From contig JAFGCA010000425.1 of assembly GCA_016932895.1 (NCBI GenBank), positions 1 to 13,288 on the forward strand: a stretch of DNA of 13,288 bases, in the 5' to 3' direction. Origin of the DNA: Sedimentisphaerales bacterium (GTDB lineage Bacteria > Planctomycetota > Phycisphaerae > Sedimentisphaerales > SG8-4). Within the stretch, counting starts at the first letter, position 1. Every line of letters starts with the position of its first letter. Positions 6,404 through 13,288 of this stretch are shown in pieces. The notes under the pieces were generated by a model. It ran no database searches and had not been told where the DNA came from. It worked only from the letters and a program-made list of their open reading frames with translations. The translations under genes were made by a program, and so were the position numbers.

Positions 6404-7405
6404 TTATTGCGAAGGGCGTCTTCTGGAGGGACGGACGACCTTGGTGCCCGTGATCTTCGAGGCCCCGCGCGCGGTCTTGAGCTCGCCGGTGAGTTTGGCC
6501 TCTTCGAGCTTGCCGTCAAAGGTCATCTCGAAGCTCTGGTCGCCGAACTCCAGGGTCATCACGAACCCGACGCGACCATCCTCCAGGGTGACCTTCTTGA
6601 TGGGGATGGCCCCGTACATGCCGGTCATATCGGGATTTACGCGTAGTCTCTGTTTGCGGGCGCCTCGCTCGGACGTAATATCGAGCATCCAGGTCCCGAC
6701 CAGGGCCGCACCCACACGCGTCCCTTCGGCCTTGATCTCGCCCCGTTCCGACGTGACCGTGCCGGAGAGCGCATCGCCCGAGATGGTCCCGGCGAAGGCC
6801 GCTTCCCACTGCCGATCCGCATTCGTGCTCTTCATCTTGAAGCTGAGGTTGCGCCGCTCATACTGCACGTCGGAGATCTCGAGCTCGCCCCGCTCGCTGC
6901 GCCACTCGGCGCTGAGCTGGTCTTCCGCGCCGGCCTTGACGGTCAGCATCGCGTTGAATTCCCGCTCGCCCATCTGGAGCTTCATCTCCCACATCCCGAC
7001 CGCCCGGGACACGCGCGGGCTGCGCTGGCCCTCCACGGCGGACTCGCCCCGGTCGCTGGTCAGGGTGCCGGAGAGCTTGCCCTCCTCGATCTTCCCGGTG
7101 AACTTCGACGTGGAGGTCTGCCCGTCCCGTCCGGGACGGCTCCGCGAGAAGCTGAGCTGCCCCTCTTCATACTTGACGTCCTCCAGCTCGCTGAGCCCCC
7201 AGAAGCTGATCCACTGGCCCGTCCAGGTGCCCTCCTGGGTCCTGGAAAACGACAGAATCGATTCCATCTGCCGGCCGCTGAAATCGATCTTGATCTGCCA
7301 GTCGCCGTACAAACCCCACCGTCGCGTCGTCTGGGCCCCGACCTGGGTCGCCAGGACCATTACGATACAGAACAGAACCGCCTTGAGAAATGTCTGGTGT
7401 CTCAT
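6404..7405 (-). CDS. Exported protein of three related beta-rich repeats, function unknown
   Basis: The 333-residue protein starts with a signal peptide (MRHQTFLKAVLFCIVMVLATQVGAQ) that should be cleaved near residue 25. Three related units follow, at about 31-128, 135-230 and 235-323. Each opens with a G-x-W motif (YGDWQIKI, VGMWEMKL, VGTWMLDI). The first two continue through L-E-x-x-D-V-x-Y and LSF to a closing block such as FTGKIEEGKLSGTLTSDRGE or FAGTISGDALSGTVTSERGE. Unit three is more diverged and ends FDGKLEEAKLTGELKTARG. The pattern suggests small antiparallel beta-barrels or sheets. No catalytic motif is visible. The start at 7405 has TGGAGG eight bases upstream; a longer in-frame start at 7474 has no support. 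The gene has its own terminator at 6341-6386. I do not recognise a named family. Confidence 0.85.
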   Translation of the reverse strand: MRHQTFLKAVLFCIVMVLATQVGAQTTRRWGLYGDWQIKIDFSGRQMESILSFSRTQEGTWTGQWISFWGLSELEDVKYEEGQLSFSRSRPGRDGQTSTSKFTGKIEEGKLSGTLTSDRGESAVEGQRSPRVSRAVGMWEMKLQMGEREFNAMLTVKAGAEDQLSAEWRSERGELEISDVQYERRNLSFKMKSTNADRQWEAAFAGTISGDALSGTVTSERGEIKAEGTRVGAALVGTWMLDITSERGARKQRLRVNPDMTGMYGAIPIKKVTLEDGRVGFVMTLEFGDQSFEMTFDGKLEEAKLTGELKTARGASKITGTKVVRPSRRRPSQ

Positions 7406-7767
7406 GCTGAGTGCCTCCAAAAAGAGTGATTGTTGGGAACGTTGCTTCCGCGCACCTGTGCCACACACGTACAATAAGACGCCGCTGGAACCACCACCAT
7501 TTCAACAATCCGGCGAGTTTCCTGTCAAAAGCGGTGTTCGCATTGTTGGGCGCCCCTGGCCCGGCACAGGGAAAGATTTGCGCCGCCCGGCCTTTTCGCT
7601 CGTCAAGCGAGACAACGAATCTGCCGATGAAGACGGTAGCTGCCCGGTACGCTACGACGCAGAACCGACCTGGAGGTGGCACGGTGCGCGGCACGAGTGT
7701 GCGACAAACGCCGACGCAGGGACGCGCCCCCACGAACCGGCCCGCAAGCGGGAGGAGGAGGTAACCG
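7406..7767. other. Divergent intergenic region between two unknown genes
   Basis: This 362-bp stretch separates the leftward triple-repeat gene from the rightward eight-cysteine gene. It contains a possible leftward promoter (7499-7528) and a short TCGCT/AGCGA hairpin near 7596-7612. I see no convincing rightward promoter. Frames crossing it on either strand lack start signals and similarity. Confidence 0.5.
7499..7528 (-). promoter_or_regulatory. Possible promoter of the triple-repeat exported protein gene
   Basis: On the reverse strand a perfect -35, TTGACA (7528-7523), is followed after 18 bp by TGAAAT (7504-7499), a four of six match to the -10. The leader would be about 87 nt. The weak -10 keeps confidence low. 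Confidence 0.35.
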
Positions 7768-7977
7768 ATGAATCTCAGCGCGATTCGAAGAAAGCTCTCC
7801 ATCTGCAAACGCTGCGACTACCGCTGCTCGAGCTGCCCGCACGCCCTGCCCTGCGTGCGACAGGGCCGCCAGGTCCGCCCGACCGAGTGCTACATCTGCT
7901 GGCACAACGAGGGCACGGTCCTGCCTCGCGACTGTCGCCTGCGCCGCACGCCCGTGCGAACCCGGGTCCGCGCGTAA
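7768..7977 (+). CDS. Small eight-cysteine, probably metal-binding protein
   Basis: This 69-residue protein has eight cysteines: Cys13 and Cys16, Cys20 and Cys23, Cys29, Cys41 and Cys44, and Cys56. Three are CxxC pairs (CKRC, CSSC, CYIC). The arrangement suggests one or two zinc sites, or an iron-sulfur site; nothing separates these by sequence alone. The N- and C-termini are rich in arginine, so nucleic-acid contact is possible but unproven. A very strong ribosome binding site, GGGAGGAGGAGG, lies six to seventeen bases before the ATG, which is the main reason to accept such a short gene. It reads in the same direction as the SEC-C gene 125 bp downstream and could share its transcript. No family recognised. 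Confidence 0.7.
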   Translation: MNLSAIRRKLSICKRCDYRCSSCPHALPCVRQGRQVRPTECYICWHNEGTVLPRDCRLRRTPVRTRVRA

Positions 7978-8102
7978 ACTGCGCCCCGCACAAAAACCAC
8001 GCCCCCGCGACCAATTCCACTTGAGCGCTGCATCGAAAGACAGTAGCTTCACGGAAGTGCCACGAAATCCAGAAATCCCGTGATTCGGAAGGAGCCGGCG
8101 CC

Positions 8103-9539
8103 ATGGACACCAACGAGCCCCAATTGCCCTGGGACGAACTCCAGCATACCGAAGGCGACATTCCCTGGCCGGCGCTGCGCCGCTTTGCCGAGGCCGTCGC
8201 GACCGACCCGACCGTAACGCAAGAACTGTTCGACGTTTACGACCAGGCCTATGAAATCGACCCCGAGCAGTTCTGCTGTGCGGACCTCTACGTACCGGCC
8301 ATCTTCGCGCTGGCGGCCCCGAAGCTTGATGACGAACGACGACGCGACATCGCCGCCTGCTTGCTCGACAGGCTGGCCGAGGCCGCCGAGGACATGGCGG
8401 AGCTCAACGAAGACGCACTGGCGACGGCCGTCGGGAAACTGGGGCCGACCGTTCTTCCCGCCATCCTGGACGCGATCCCCGCGCAACCCGATTCCTCGAG
8501 CGCATGGTATAGCCTGTGGAATCTGACCCTGCTCGCCGCCGAGACCGAGGACCCGTCCCTCCGGGGTCCGGTCATCCAGGCCTGCGTCGACCTGCTCGAA
8601 CGAGTCGACCGCAACGAAATCTACGTCGACGACGCCCACTCTGCCGCCTGGACTCTGGGATTTCTCAAGTGCACCGAGTACAGAGATTTGCTGCAGCGCG
8701 TTTGCGAGAAAGCCAAGGGCTCCTTCCTGGCCGGCGACTATGCCGAAGCCGTCCAGCTCCTGGACGGGGAGTTGGACTACCCCCGGCCGCCGGAGTTGTG
8801 GGAGCGATCCATCGAAGAATCGCTCGAATACTGGTGTCAAGTTGCCAGGAACTGGGTCGAGAAGCACGACGCCGAAGATGAAGACGATTTCGATGCAGTT
8901 TCCGAACGGGCAGGGCTTCTGAGCACGGGATTTATCGGCTCGGCCATCGCAAAAGCTCTACCCACGGAATTGCAGGCGGATGCAGGCTTCATCGCCGACC
9001 GTCTGGTGTACTACAGTGTCGGTTATCTCGGGATCGATCCGGAAGAATGGGACGAGCGAGCCTTGCGCAAATTGCTGTTCGACCTCCTTCCCCGCAAGGT
9101 CCACGGAGATGAGGTTCTCTTCGCCAAGATCGGGCCTGTAACGGAGGCTTTTTTGAGTTGGCTGGGATCGGAAGGGCTGCTGGCGGACACCGATGCGCTG
9201 GCGGCCACCGTACACGGCTGGTCCGAGGAGATCGTCACGGCCGGCATGAATCCGGAGAGTTGGGGTTTTGCCAAAAGACTCGTGATACAAGCCGAGCAAG
9301 CCGGGGTGGACGTCACTGATTCGCGCGCTGTCGAGGCGTATGTGGCCCAGCAACAAGAGGCGTTTACCGCCGGCCGGGCCTCGACGGATGTGTCGGAACC
9401 GGCGGGGTACAGGCCGCCCGTGCCGATTGTCGAACACTCCCCGAAGATCGGCCGTAACGACCCCTGCCCCTGCGGCAGCGGGAAGAAATATAAGAAATGC
9501 TGCGGCGACCCCGCGGCCAGGAACACGGCGGGCGCGTGA
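8103..9539 (+). CDS. Large helical protein with C-terminal SEC-C zinc motif
   Basis: The 478-residue protein ends in a textbook SEC-C motif, [20 protein letters not shown], with zinc ligands Cys455, Cys457, Cys466 and Cys467 (CxC-x8-CC). SEC-C motifs bind zinc and, in SecA, contact SecB and ribosomes; many other proteins carry one at the C-terminus. The first 400 or so residues are acidic and helix-rich, with HEAT-like stretches such as [20 protein letters not shown] and [20 protein letters not shown] linker near 405-445 with a PPVP segment connects to the zinc motif. I recognise no catalytic site and no named family for the body. The start has AAGGAG eight bases upstream of ATG 8103. The protein is probably cytoplasmic since it lacks a signal peptide. 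The gap of 70 bp to the next gene allows co-transcription. Confidence 0.85.
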   Translation: MDTNEPQLPWDELQHTEGDIPWPALRRFAEAVATDPTVTQELFDVYDQAYEIDPEQFCCADLYVPAIFALAAPKLDDERRRDIAACLLDRLAEAAEDMAELNEDALATAVGKLGPTVLPAILDAIPAQPDSSSAWYSLWNLTLLAAETEDPSLRGPVIQACVDLLERVDRNEIYVDDAHSAAWTLGFLKCTEYRDLLQRVCEKAKGSFLAGDYAEAVQLLDGELDYPRPPELWERSIEESLEYWCQVARNWVEKHDAEDEDDFDAVSERAGLLSTGFIGSAIAKALPTELQADAGFIADRLVYYSVGYLGIDPEEWDERALRKLLFDLLPRKVHGDEVLFAKIGPVTEAFLSWLGSEGLLADTDALAATVHGWSEEIVTAGMNPESWGFAKRLVIQAEQAGVDVTDSRAVEAYVAQQQEAFTAGRASTDVSEPAGYRPPVPIVEHSPKIGRNDPCPCGSGKKYKKCCGDPAARNTAGA

Positions 9540-9550
9540 CGTGAAGGGCA

Positions 9551-9575
9551 GCGCGCCAAGCGTATCTCGGCGCGC
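9551..9575. repeat. GC-rich hairpin between the SEC-C and glycosidase genes
   Basis: GCGCGCC (9551-9557) and GGCGCGC (9569-9575) form a 7-bp stem with an 11-base loop, just after the SEC-C stop and 35 bp before the next start. No U-tract follows, so it is not a classical terminator; it may be a processing or attenuation element, or chance in GC-rich DNA. Confidence 0.35.
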
Positions 9576-9609
9576 CGGCGGCCGCGAAGGAAAACCGATG
9601 TAGTGACAG

Positions 9610-12069
9610 ATGAAAGGCAAAGCAATGACGCAACCGTTGATATCCGTTTCCCACGGGATGATTTTCTCCGTGCTGGCCGTGTTCTACACGCTGGCTCTCC
9701 CGTCGCCGGCATCGGCCGATGTGACGGTGACATCGTTCGACTCGGCGCGCCCCGTCTGGCCGACGGGCCGGGAAACGGAAAAGAATCTATTCGTCGGATT
9801 TCGGGCGGTCTTCGAGTGCCCGCAGCCGCAAGACTGCATGCTCCGCATCGCGGCATCGTCGCTGTACCGCGTGTATCTCAACGGACATTTCATCGGTCAC
9901 GGTCCGGCCCGCGGACCCCACGGATTCTATCGCGTCGACCAATGGCCTCTCGGTTCCCGCCTCGGTCGCAGGAATACCCTGGCCATCGAAGTGGCCGGCT
10001 ACAACGTCAACAGTTTCTACCTGCTCGACCAGCCGTCGTTCCTGCAGGCCGAAGTCGTGACCAACGGGAAGGTCCTCGCCTCCGCGGCGGGCGGTGGCGC
10101 CGACTTCGAAGCGACGATCTTGAAACACCGCTTGCAGAAGGTGCAACGCTACAGCTTTCAGCGGCCGTTCATCGAATACTACCGGCTCAAGGAAGGCGAT
10201 GATCTCTGGTGGGAGCAACAGCCGCAAGAGACAACCCGCGCGTCTTGCTCGGAGTTGGCATCGAAGAAGCTGCTCGTTCGACGGATCGCCTACCCGGACT
10301 TTGCAAGACGGCAGCCGCTACGGGTCGTGTCACAGGGCAAGCTCCAACAAAATGTGCCGGTGGAGCGACCGTGGAAGGACCGGTCTTTGGTCAACATCGG
10401 GCCGCAACTGAAGGGATATCCCGAGGACGCGTTGGAAGTCGTTCCCTCGCTTGAGTTGCAGAGCATCCGCTCGGAATCCATGGAAAAAGTGGACGCTCGG
10501 TATCAGCCGGGCCAGGCCATCGAGCTGAATGAGGACACGTTCAGCCTGCTCGACTTGGGGACCAACCTCACCGGCTTCATCGGAGCGGAGATTCGCTGCT
10601 TCGCGCCGACGAGGCTCTATGTCACGTTCGATGAGGTGCTCGCGGACAACGACGTCGACTTCAAGCGGCTCGGCTGTGTCAACGCCGTTGGCTACGAGCT
10701 CCAGCCCGGCACGTACCGCCTCGAATCCTTCGAGCCCTACACGCTGCGTTACCTCAAGCTAAGCGCGCTGCAGGGCCACTGCGAAGTCGAACAGGTCTAT
10801 CTGCGCGAATACGTCAGCGCCGAAACCGAAGAGGCGCGGTTCTCGTGCAGCGACCCGCGATTGAATCGCATCTTCGAGGCCGCCCGGCAAACGTTCCGGC
10901 AGAACACGCTCGACATCTTCATGGACTGTCCCTCGCGCGAGCGGGCCGGCTGGCTCTGCGACAGCTTCTTCACCTCGCGCGTCGCGTTCGATTTTGGCGG
11001 CAACACGACCGTCGAGAAGAACTTCCTCGAGAACTACCTTCTGCCGCCGAGCTTTGCGCATCTGCCCGAGGGCATGCTGCCCATGTGCTATCCCGCCGAC
11101 CATTACGACGGGGTCTTCATTCCGAACTGGGCCCTGTGGTTCGTCGTCGAGCTGGAGGAATACCAGGCCCGCAGCGGCGACCGGGAGATAGTGGCCGCCC
11201 TGCGACCGCGGCTCGAAGCCCTCTACGAATACTTCCAGAAATTCAAAAACGAAGACGGCTTGCTGGAAAAGCTGGAGAGTTGGGTCTTTGTCGAGTGGTC
11301 GAAGGCCAACAGCTTCGTGCAGGATGTCAGCTATCCCACCAATATGCTGTATGCGGCGGCGCTGGCGGCGGCGGGCCGGATGTATCAGGAGCCGGCCCTG
11401 CTCGACGAGGCCAAGCAAATCCGCGACGTCATTCGTCGGCAATCCTTCGACGGAGAGTTCTTCGTCGACAACGCCATGCGTAAAGACGGCCGGCTCCAGG
11501 TCACGCGCAACCGCACGGAGGTCTGTCAGTACTTCGCGTTCTTCTTCGACGTCGCGACGCCGAAGACGCACGCCGACCTCTGGCAGAAGCTCGTCCGGCA
11601 ATTCGGCCCGAAGCGGAAAGACAGCGACGCATTCCCGCAGGTCCACCCCGCCAACGCCTTCATCGGCAATTATCTTCGTCTGGAGTTGTTGAGTCGTTAC
11701 GGGCATCCGGCCAAAATCAAGAACGAGATCCTCGATTTCTATCTTTACATGGCCGACCGGACCGGAACGCTCTGGGAGAACGTCGGCGCCTACGCCAGTT
11801 GCAACCACGGCTTCGCCTCCCACGTCGCCCATACCCTGTACCGTGACGTCCTGGGCGTCAGCGCGATCGACACCCAGCGCAAAGTCGTCCGCCTGAAGAT
11901 CGCCGACGTGGGCCTGGACTGGTGCGAAGGCCGATTCCTGACACCCCACGGCCCAATCGTGATAAAATGGTGGAAGGAAAACGGCCAAACCCTCTGCCGA
12001 GCCGACCTCCCCGCCGGATACGAAACCAAAATAGAAAACGCAACCACCGGCACCCTAAGCCTCCGGTAA
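9610..12069 (+). CDS. Exported GH78-type alpha-L-rhamnosidase-like glycosidase
   Basis: The 819-residue protein has a signal peptide (hydrophobic stretch 17-30, PSPASA cut near 36). The N-terminal half is beta-rich: RVYLNGHFIGHGPARG at 87-102 resembles the carbohydrate-binding N-terminal domain of GH78, and FSLLDLGTNLTGFIGAEI at 311-328 its next beta domain. An (alpha/alpha)6 domain begins near 410. DCPSRERAGWLCD holds Asp439, Glu444 and Asp451, spaced 5 and 7 as are the acidic residues of Bacillus RhaB that I recall, so Glu444 is the probable general acid. Glu723 in TLWENVGAYASCNHGFASH is a candidate general base. The family removes terminal alpha-L-rhamnose from glycans or glycosides by inversion. 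Start codon choice is open: 9610 has no Shine-Dalgarno, while ATG 9625 has AAAGG seven bases upstream and keeps the signal peptide. No transporter or sulfatase neighbours suggest a substrate. Confidence 0.85.
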   Translation: MKGKAMTQPLISVSHGMIFSVLAVFYTLALPSPASADVTVTSFDSARPVWPTGRETEKNLFVGFRAVFECPQPQDCMLRIAASSLYRVYLNGHFIGHGPARGPHGFYRVDQWPLGSRLGRRNTLAIEVAGYNVNSFYLLDQPSFLQAEVVTNGKVLASAAGGGADFEATILKHRLQKVQRYSFQRPFIEYYRLKEGDDLWWEQQPQETTRASCSELASKKLLVRRIAYPDFARRQPLRVVSQGKLQQNVPVERPWKDRSLVNIGPQLKGYPEDALEVVPSLELQSIRSESMEKVDARYQPGQAIELNEDTFSLLDLGTNLTGFIGAEIRCFAPTRLYVTFDEVLADNDVDFKRLGCVNAVGYELQPGTYRLESFEPYTLRYLKLSALQGHCEVEQVYLREYVSAETEEARFSCSDPRLNRIFEAARQTFRQNTLDIFMDCPSRERAGWLCDSFFTSRVAFDFGGNTTVEKNFLENYLLPPSFAHLPEGMLPMCYPADHYDGVFIPNWALWFVVELEEYQARSGDREIVAALRPRLEALYEYFQKFKNEDGLLEKLESWVFVEWSKANSFVQDVSYPTNMLYAAALAAAGRMYQEPALLDEAKQIRDVIRRQSFDGEFFVDNAMRKDGRLQVTRNRTEVCQYFAFFFDVATPKTHADLWQKLVRQFGPKRKDSDAFPQVHPANAFIGNYLRLELLSRYGHPAKIKNEILDFYLYMADRTGTLWENVGAYASCNHGFASHVAHTLYRDVLGVSAIDTQRKVVRLKIADVGLDWCEGRFLTPHGPIVIKWWKENGQTLCRADLPAGYETKIENATTGTLSLR

Positions 12070-12073
12070 CCCG

Positions 12074-13177
12074 CTATCCTCCGTCCGCGTCGAGCCTGGT
12101 ACCGTGGTCCTCGCGCTTTGATGTCGCTTTCGCGAATCTCCCCGCCGGTCCTCCCGCCGTAAACAACACGGCAAACCGAGTCACCAACGCTCCCAGAAGC
12201 ACATAGCCCAAAATCACTTGCACCATGAGCAGAGCCTGCCCCTGCCAGCTATCCGGATTAGCCGCAATATCCCCGAACCCTAACGTCGTCATCGTCACCA
12301 CAGAGAAGTAGAACGCGTGTACGAAACTGCGCAGGTCGTGCCCGGTTCTAATGCCGTCCAACAATTGTGGCCAACACCAATAAAAGAGCGCAAATCCAAT
12401 CGCAAATGTAAAGAACGAAAACCCAATGCGCTGGGTTGAAAGCCCATAATTGCTCAACGCCCAAAACGGCTTCACCAACCACTTGAGTTTCTTATGCTTC
12501 TCATACCACGCCTCCCAGTTCCTGCGCCTGACGTTGTATTCAAGAAGCTGTCTCGTTGTCGGCTCGATACGCACCATCGAGAGCCCAACGCCATCAAAGT
12601 CCGTATTCTCGTCGATGAGGCATCGTCTCATTAATGTAATCCCATCCACGATTACCATCCGACACTGAGCACCTCTCAGCCTTGTCTGCCACAAGCGCGC
12701 ACCTTGGAGATTTGCGCCGCGCAGAACGGCGCTGTCGAGGTTGGCGTTCCTAAGATCCGCATTCGCGAGGTTAGCACCCCACAGGTTCGCACCCTTCAGA
12801 CTGGTCTGCTGAAGCTTGGCCCCACACAGAGATGCTCGCCTGAGTGTTGCGCCGTCAAGTTGAGCATATCCTAGCTCTGCAACATCTAGAGTTGCTTGCC
12901 CAAGATATGCTCCGCCCAAGTAGACGCGGCTGTTCCACCTTATCATCTGACCCGTTTTCCCATCGCGAAGTGCCCGGCTATTCAAATGCGAGCCGTTCAG
13001 ATTGAGCAGCGTAAGATCGGCACCCTCAAGGCGAATGTCCTCCTGCGGATTATCGCGTCTCCACTTGTTCCACTCCCTGATTCCTTCCGGCCCCTTGTCC
13101 GAGCACCGCTTGAGGAACTCGTACTGCCACTGGTCAAATCGGCGTTCCCCGTCAACGTTCTCGTTGCCTTGAGCCAT
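12074..13177 (-). CDS. Pentapeptide-repeat protein fused to a two-TM potassium channel pore
   Basis: The 367-residue protein has three parts. Residues 1-45 are charged and helical. Residues 49-64 and about 85-172 carry A(D/N)Lxx pentapeptide repeats (for example GANLWGANLANADLRNANL), which form a right-handed beta-helix. Residues 248-271 are a first transmembrane helix (STQRIGFSFFTFAIGFALFYWCWP). A pore loop with TMTTLGFGDI at 295-304 contains the TLGFGD selectivity filter of potassium channels, and residues 314-339 form the second helix (QALLMVQVILGYVLLGALV). The protein should sit in the inner membrane as a tetramer with the beta-helix in the cytoplasm, where it may gate the pore; gating is inference. 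ATG 13177 has GGGAG seven bases upstream. A TTG start at 13273 would add 32 residues without a better site. The gene converges on the glycosidase with a 4-bp gap. Confidence 0.9.
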   Translation of the reverse strand: MAQGNENVDGERRFDQWQYEFLKRCSDKGPEGIREWNKWRRDNPQEDIRLEGADLTLLNLNGSHLNSRALRDGKTGQMIRWNSRVYLGGAYLGQATLDVAELGYAQLDGATLRRASLCGAKLQQTSLKGANLWGANLANADLRNANLDSAVLRGANLQGARLWQTRLRGAQCRMVIVDGITLMRRCLIDENTDFDGVGLSMVRIEPTTRQLLEYNVRRRNWEAWYEKHKKLKWLVKPFWALSNYGLSTQRIGFSFFTFAIGFALFYWCWPQLLDGIRTGHDLRSFVHAFYFSVVTMTTLGFGDIAANPDSWQGQALLMVQVILGYVLLGALVTRFAVLFTAGGPAGRFAKATSKREDHGTRLDADGG

Positions 13178-13254
13178 CGCTTTCTCCCTCAAGCATTGGT
13201 CGAAAATGTCCCGGTTGTCGTTGAGAATTGATTGAAAGAGATCATGCGGTCCGG

Positions 13255-13288
13255 GTAACAGAATAGGTGACAAAACCAGAACTGTTAC
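13255..13288. repeat. Inverted repeat GTAACAG/CTGTTAC upstream of the channel gene
   Basis: GTAACAG (13255-13261) and CTGTTAC (13282-13288) are perfect 7-bp arms, 27 bp centre to centre, 78 bp upstream of the channel ATG and ending exactly at the window edge. This could be an operator or half of a larger structure. Chance cannot be excluded, and no promoter is clear here. Confidence 0.3.

Noticed and set aside
5957..6646. Hypothetical protein of 229 codons over the repeat cluster
   Set aside because: The repeats are in different frames within it, it overlaps the terminator and the next gene, and it has no ribosome site.
6279..8024. Forward frame of 581 codons over the triple-repeat gene and divergent region
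   Set aside because: It is antisense to a gene with a signal peptide, ribosome site and terminator, and its translation is low-complexity and unlike any family.
8049..8867. Reverse frame of 272 codons opposite the SEC-C gene
   Set aside because: It is a shadow of the SEC-C gene, which has a good ribosome site and a diagnostic zinc motif.
10759..11988. Long reverse-strand frame of 409 codons opposite the glycosidase
   Set aside because: It mirrors the codons of the clear GH78 gene, has no ribosome site or family match, and is a common artefact in high-GC DNA.

Overview
The window reads as chromosomal DNA, roughly 60% GC, from a bacterium that is probably a planctomycete of the Phycisphaerae/Sedimentisphaerales type. 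That placement is inference. It rests on the high GC, the mosaic of single genes with exported proteins, a Tat-exported phosphoesterase, a large six-hairpin glycosidase, and an intergenic cluster of an AAACRAASCCAATT motif that I recall from such genomes. No rRNA, tRNA, CRISPR array, transposase or phage structural gene is visible.

Left part (1-2836). A secreted subtilisin-like (S8) protease runs leftward off the window edge. It diverges from a pyrimidine pair, pyrR then pyrB, that reads rightward. Two sigma70-like promoters with 17-bp spacers sit back to back in the intergenic region, one for each direction. The window shows only these first steps: PyrR as regulator/uracil phosphoribosyltransferase and PyrB as the committed step of UMP synthesis.

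Middle-left (2968-5695, all leftward). A RhuM-family gene is interrupted by a one-base frameshift near 3820. It is followed after 25 bp by a small membrane-anchored protein of unknown function. Together they look like a small accessory two-gene unit with its own promoter. Upstream of them lies an independent Tat-exported calcineurin-like phosphoesterase with a clear promoter and a hairpin in its leader.

Centre (5696-7767). A gene-free stretch of about 700 bp holds four copies of the 14-bp motif, several hairpins, and the strong terminator of the next leftward gene. That gene encodes an exported protein built of three related ~95-residue beta-rich units.

Right part. Reading rightward are a 69-residue eight-cysteine protein with a very strong ribosome binding site, a 478-residue mostly helical protein ending in a SEC-C zinc motif, and an exported GH78-type alpha-L-rhamnosidase-like enzyme. 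The last converges, with a 4-bp gap, on a leftward gene for a pentapeptide-repeat protein fused to a two-TM potassium-channel pore.

Apart from pyrRB and the RhuM pair, the genes look like separate transcription units with no shared pathway. The most interesting items are the intergenic repeat cluster, the broken RhuM locus and its membrane partner, the S8 protease that lacks the usual catalytic Asp, the triple-repeat exported protein, the eight-cysteine protein, and the pentapeptide-channel fusion.
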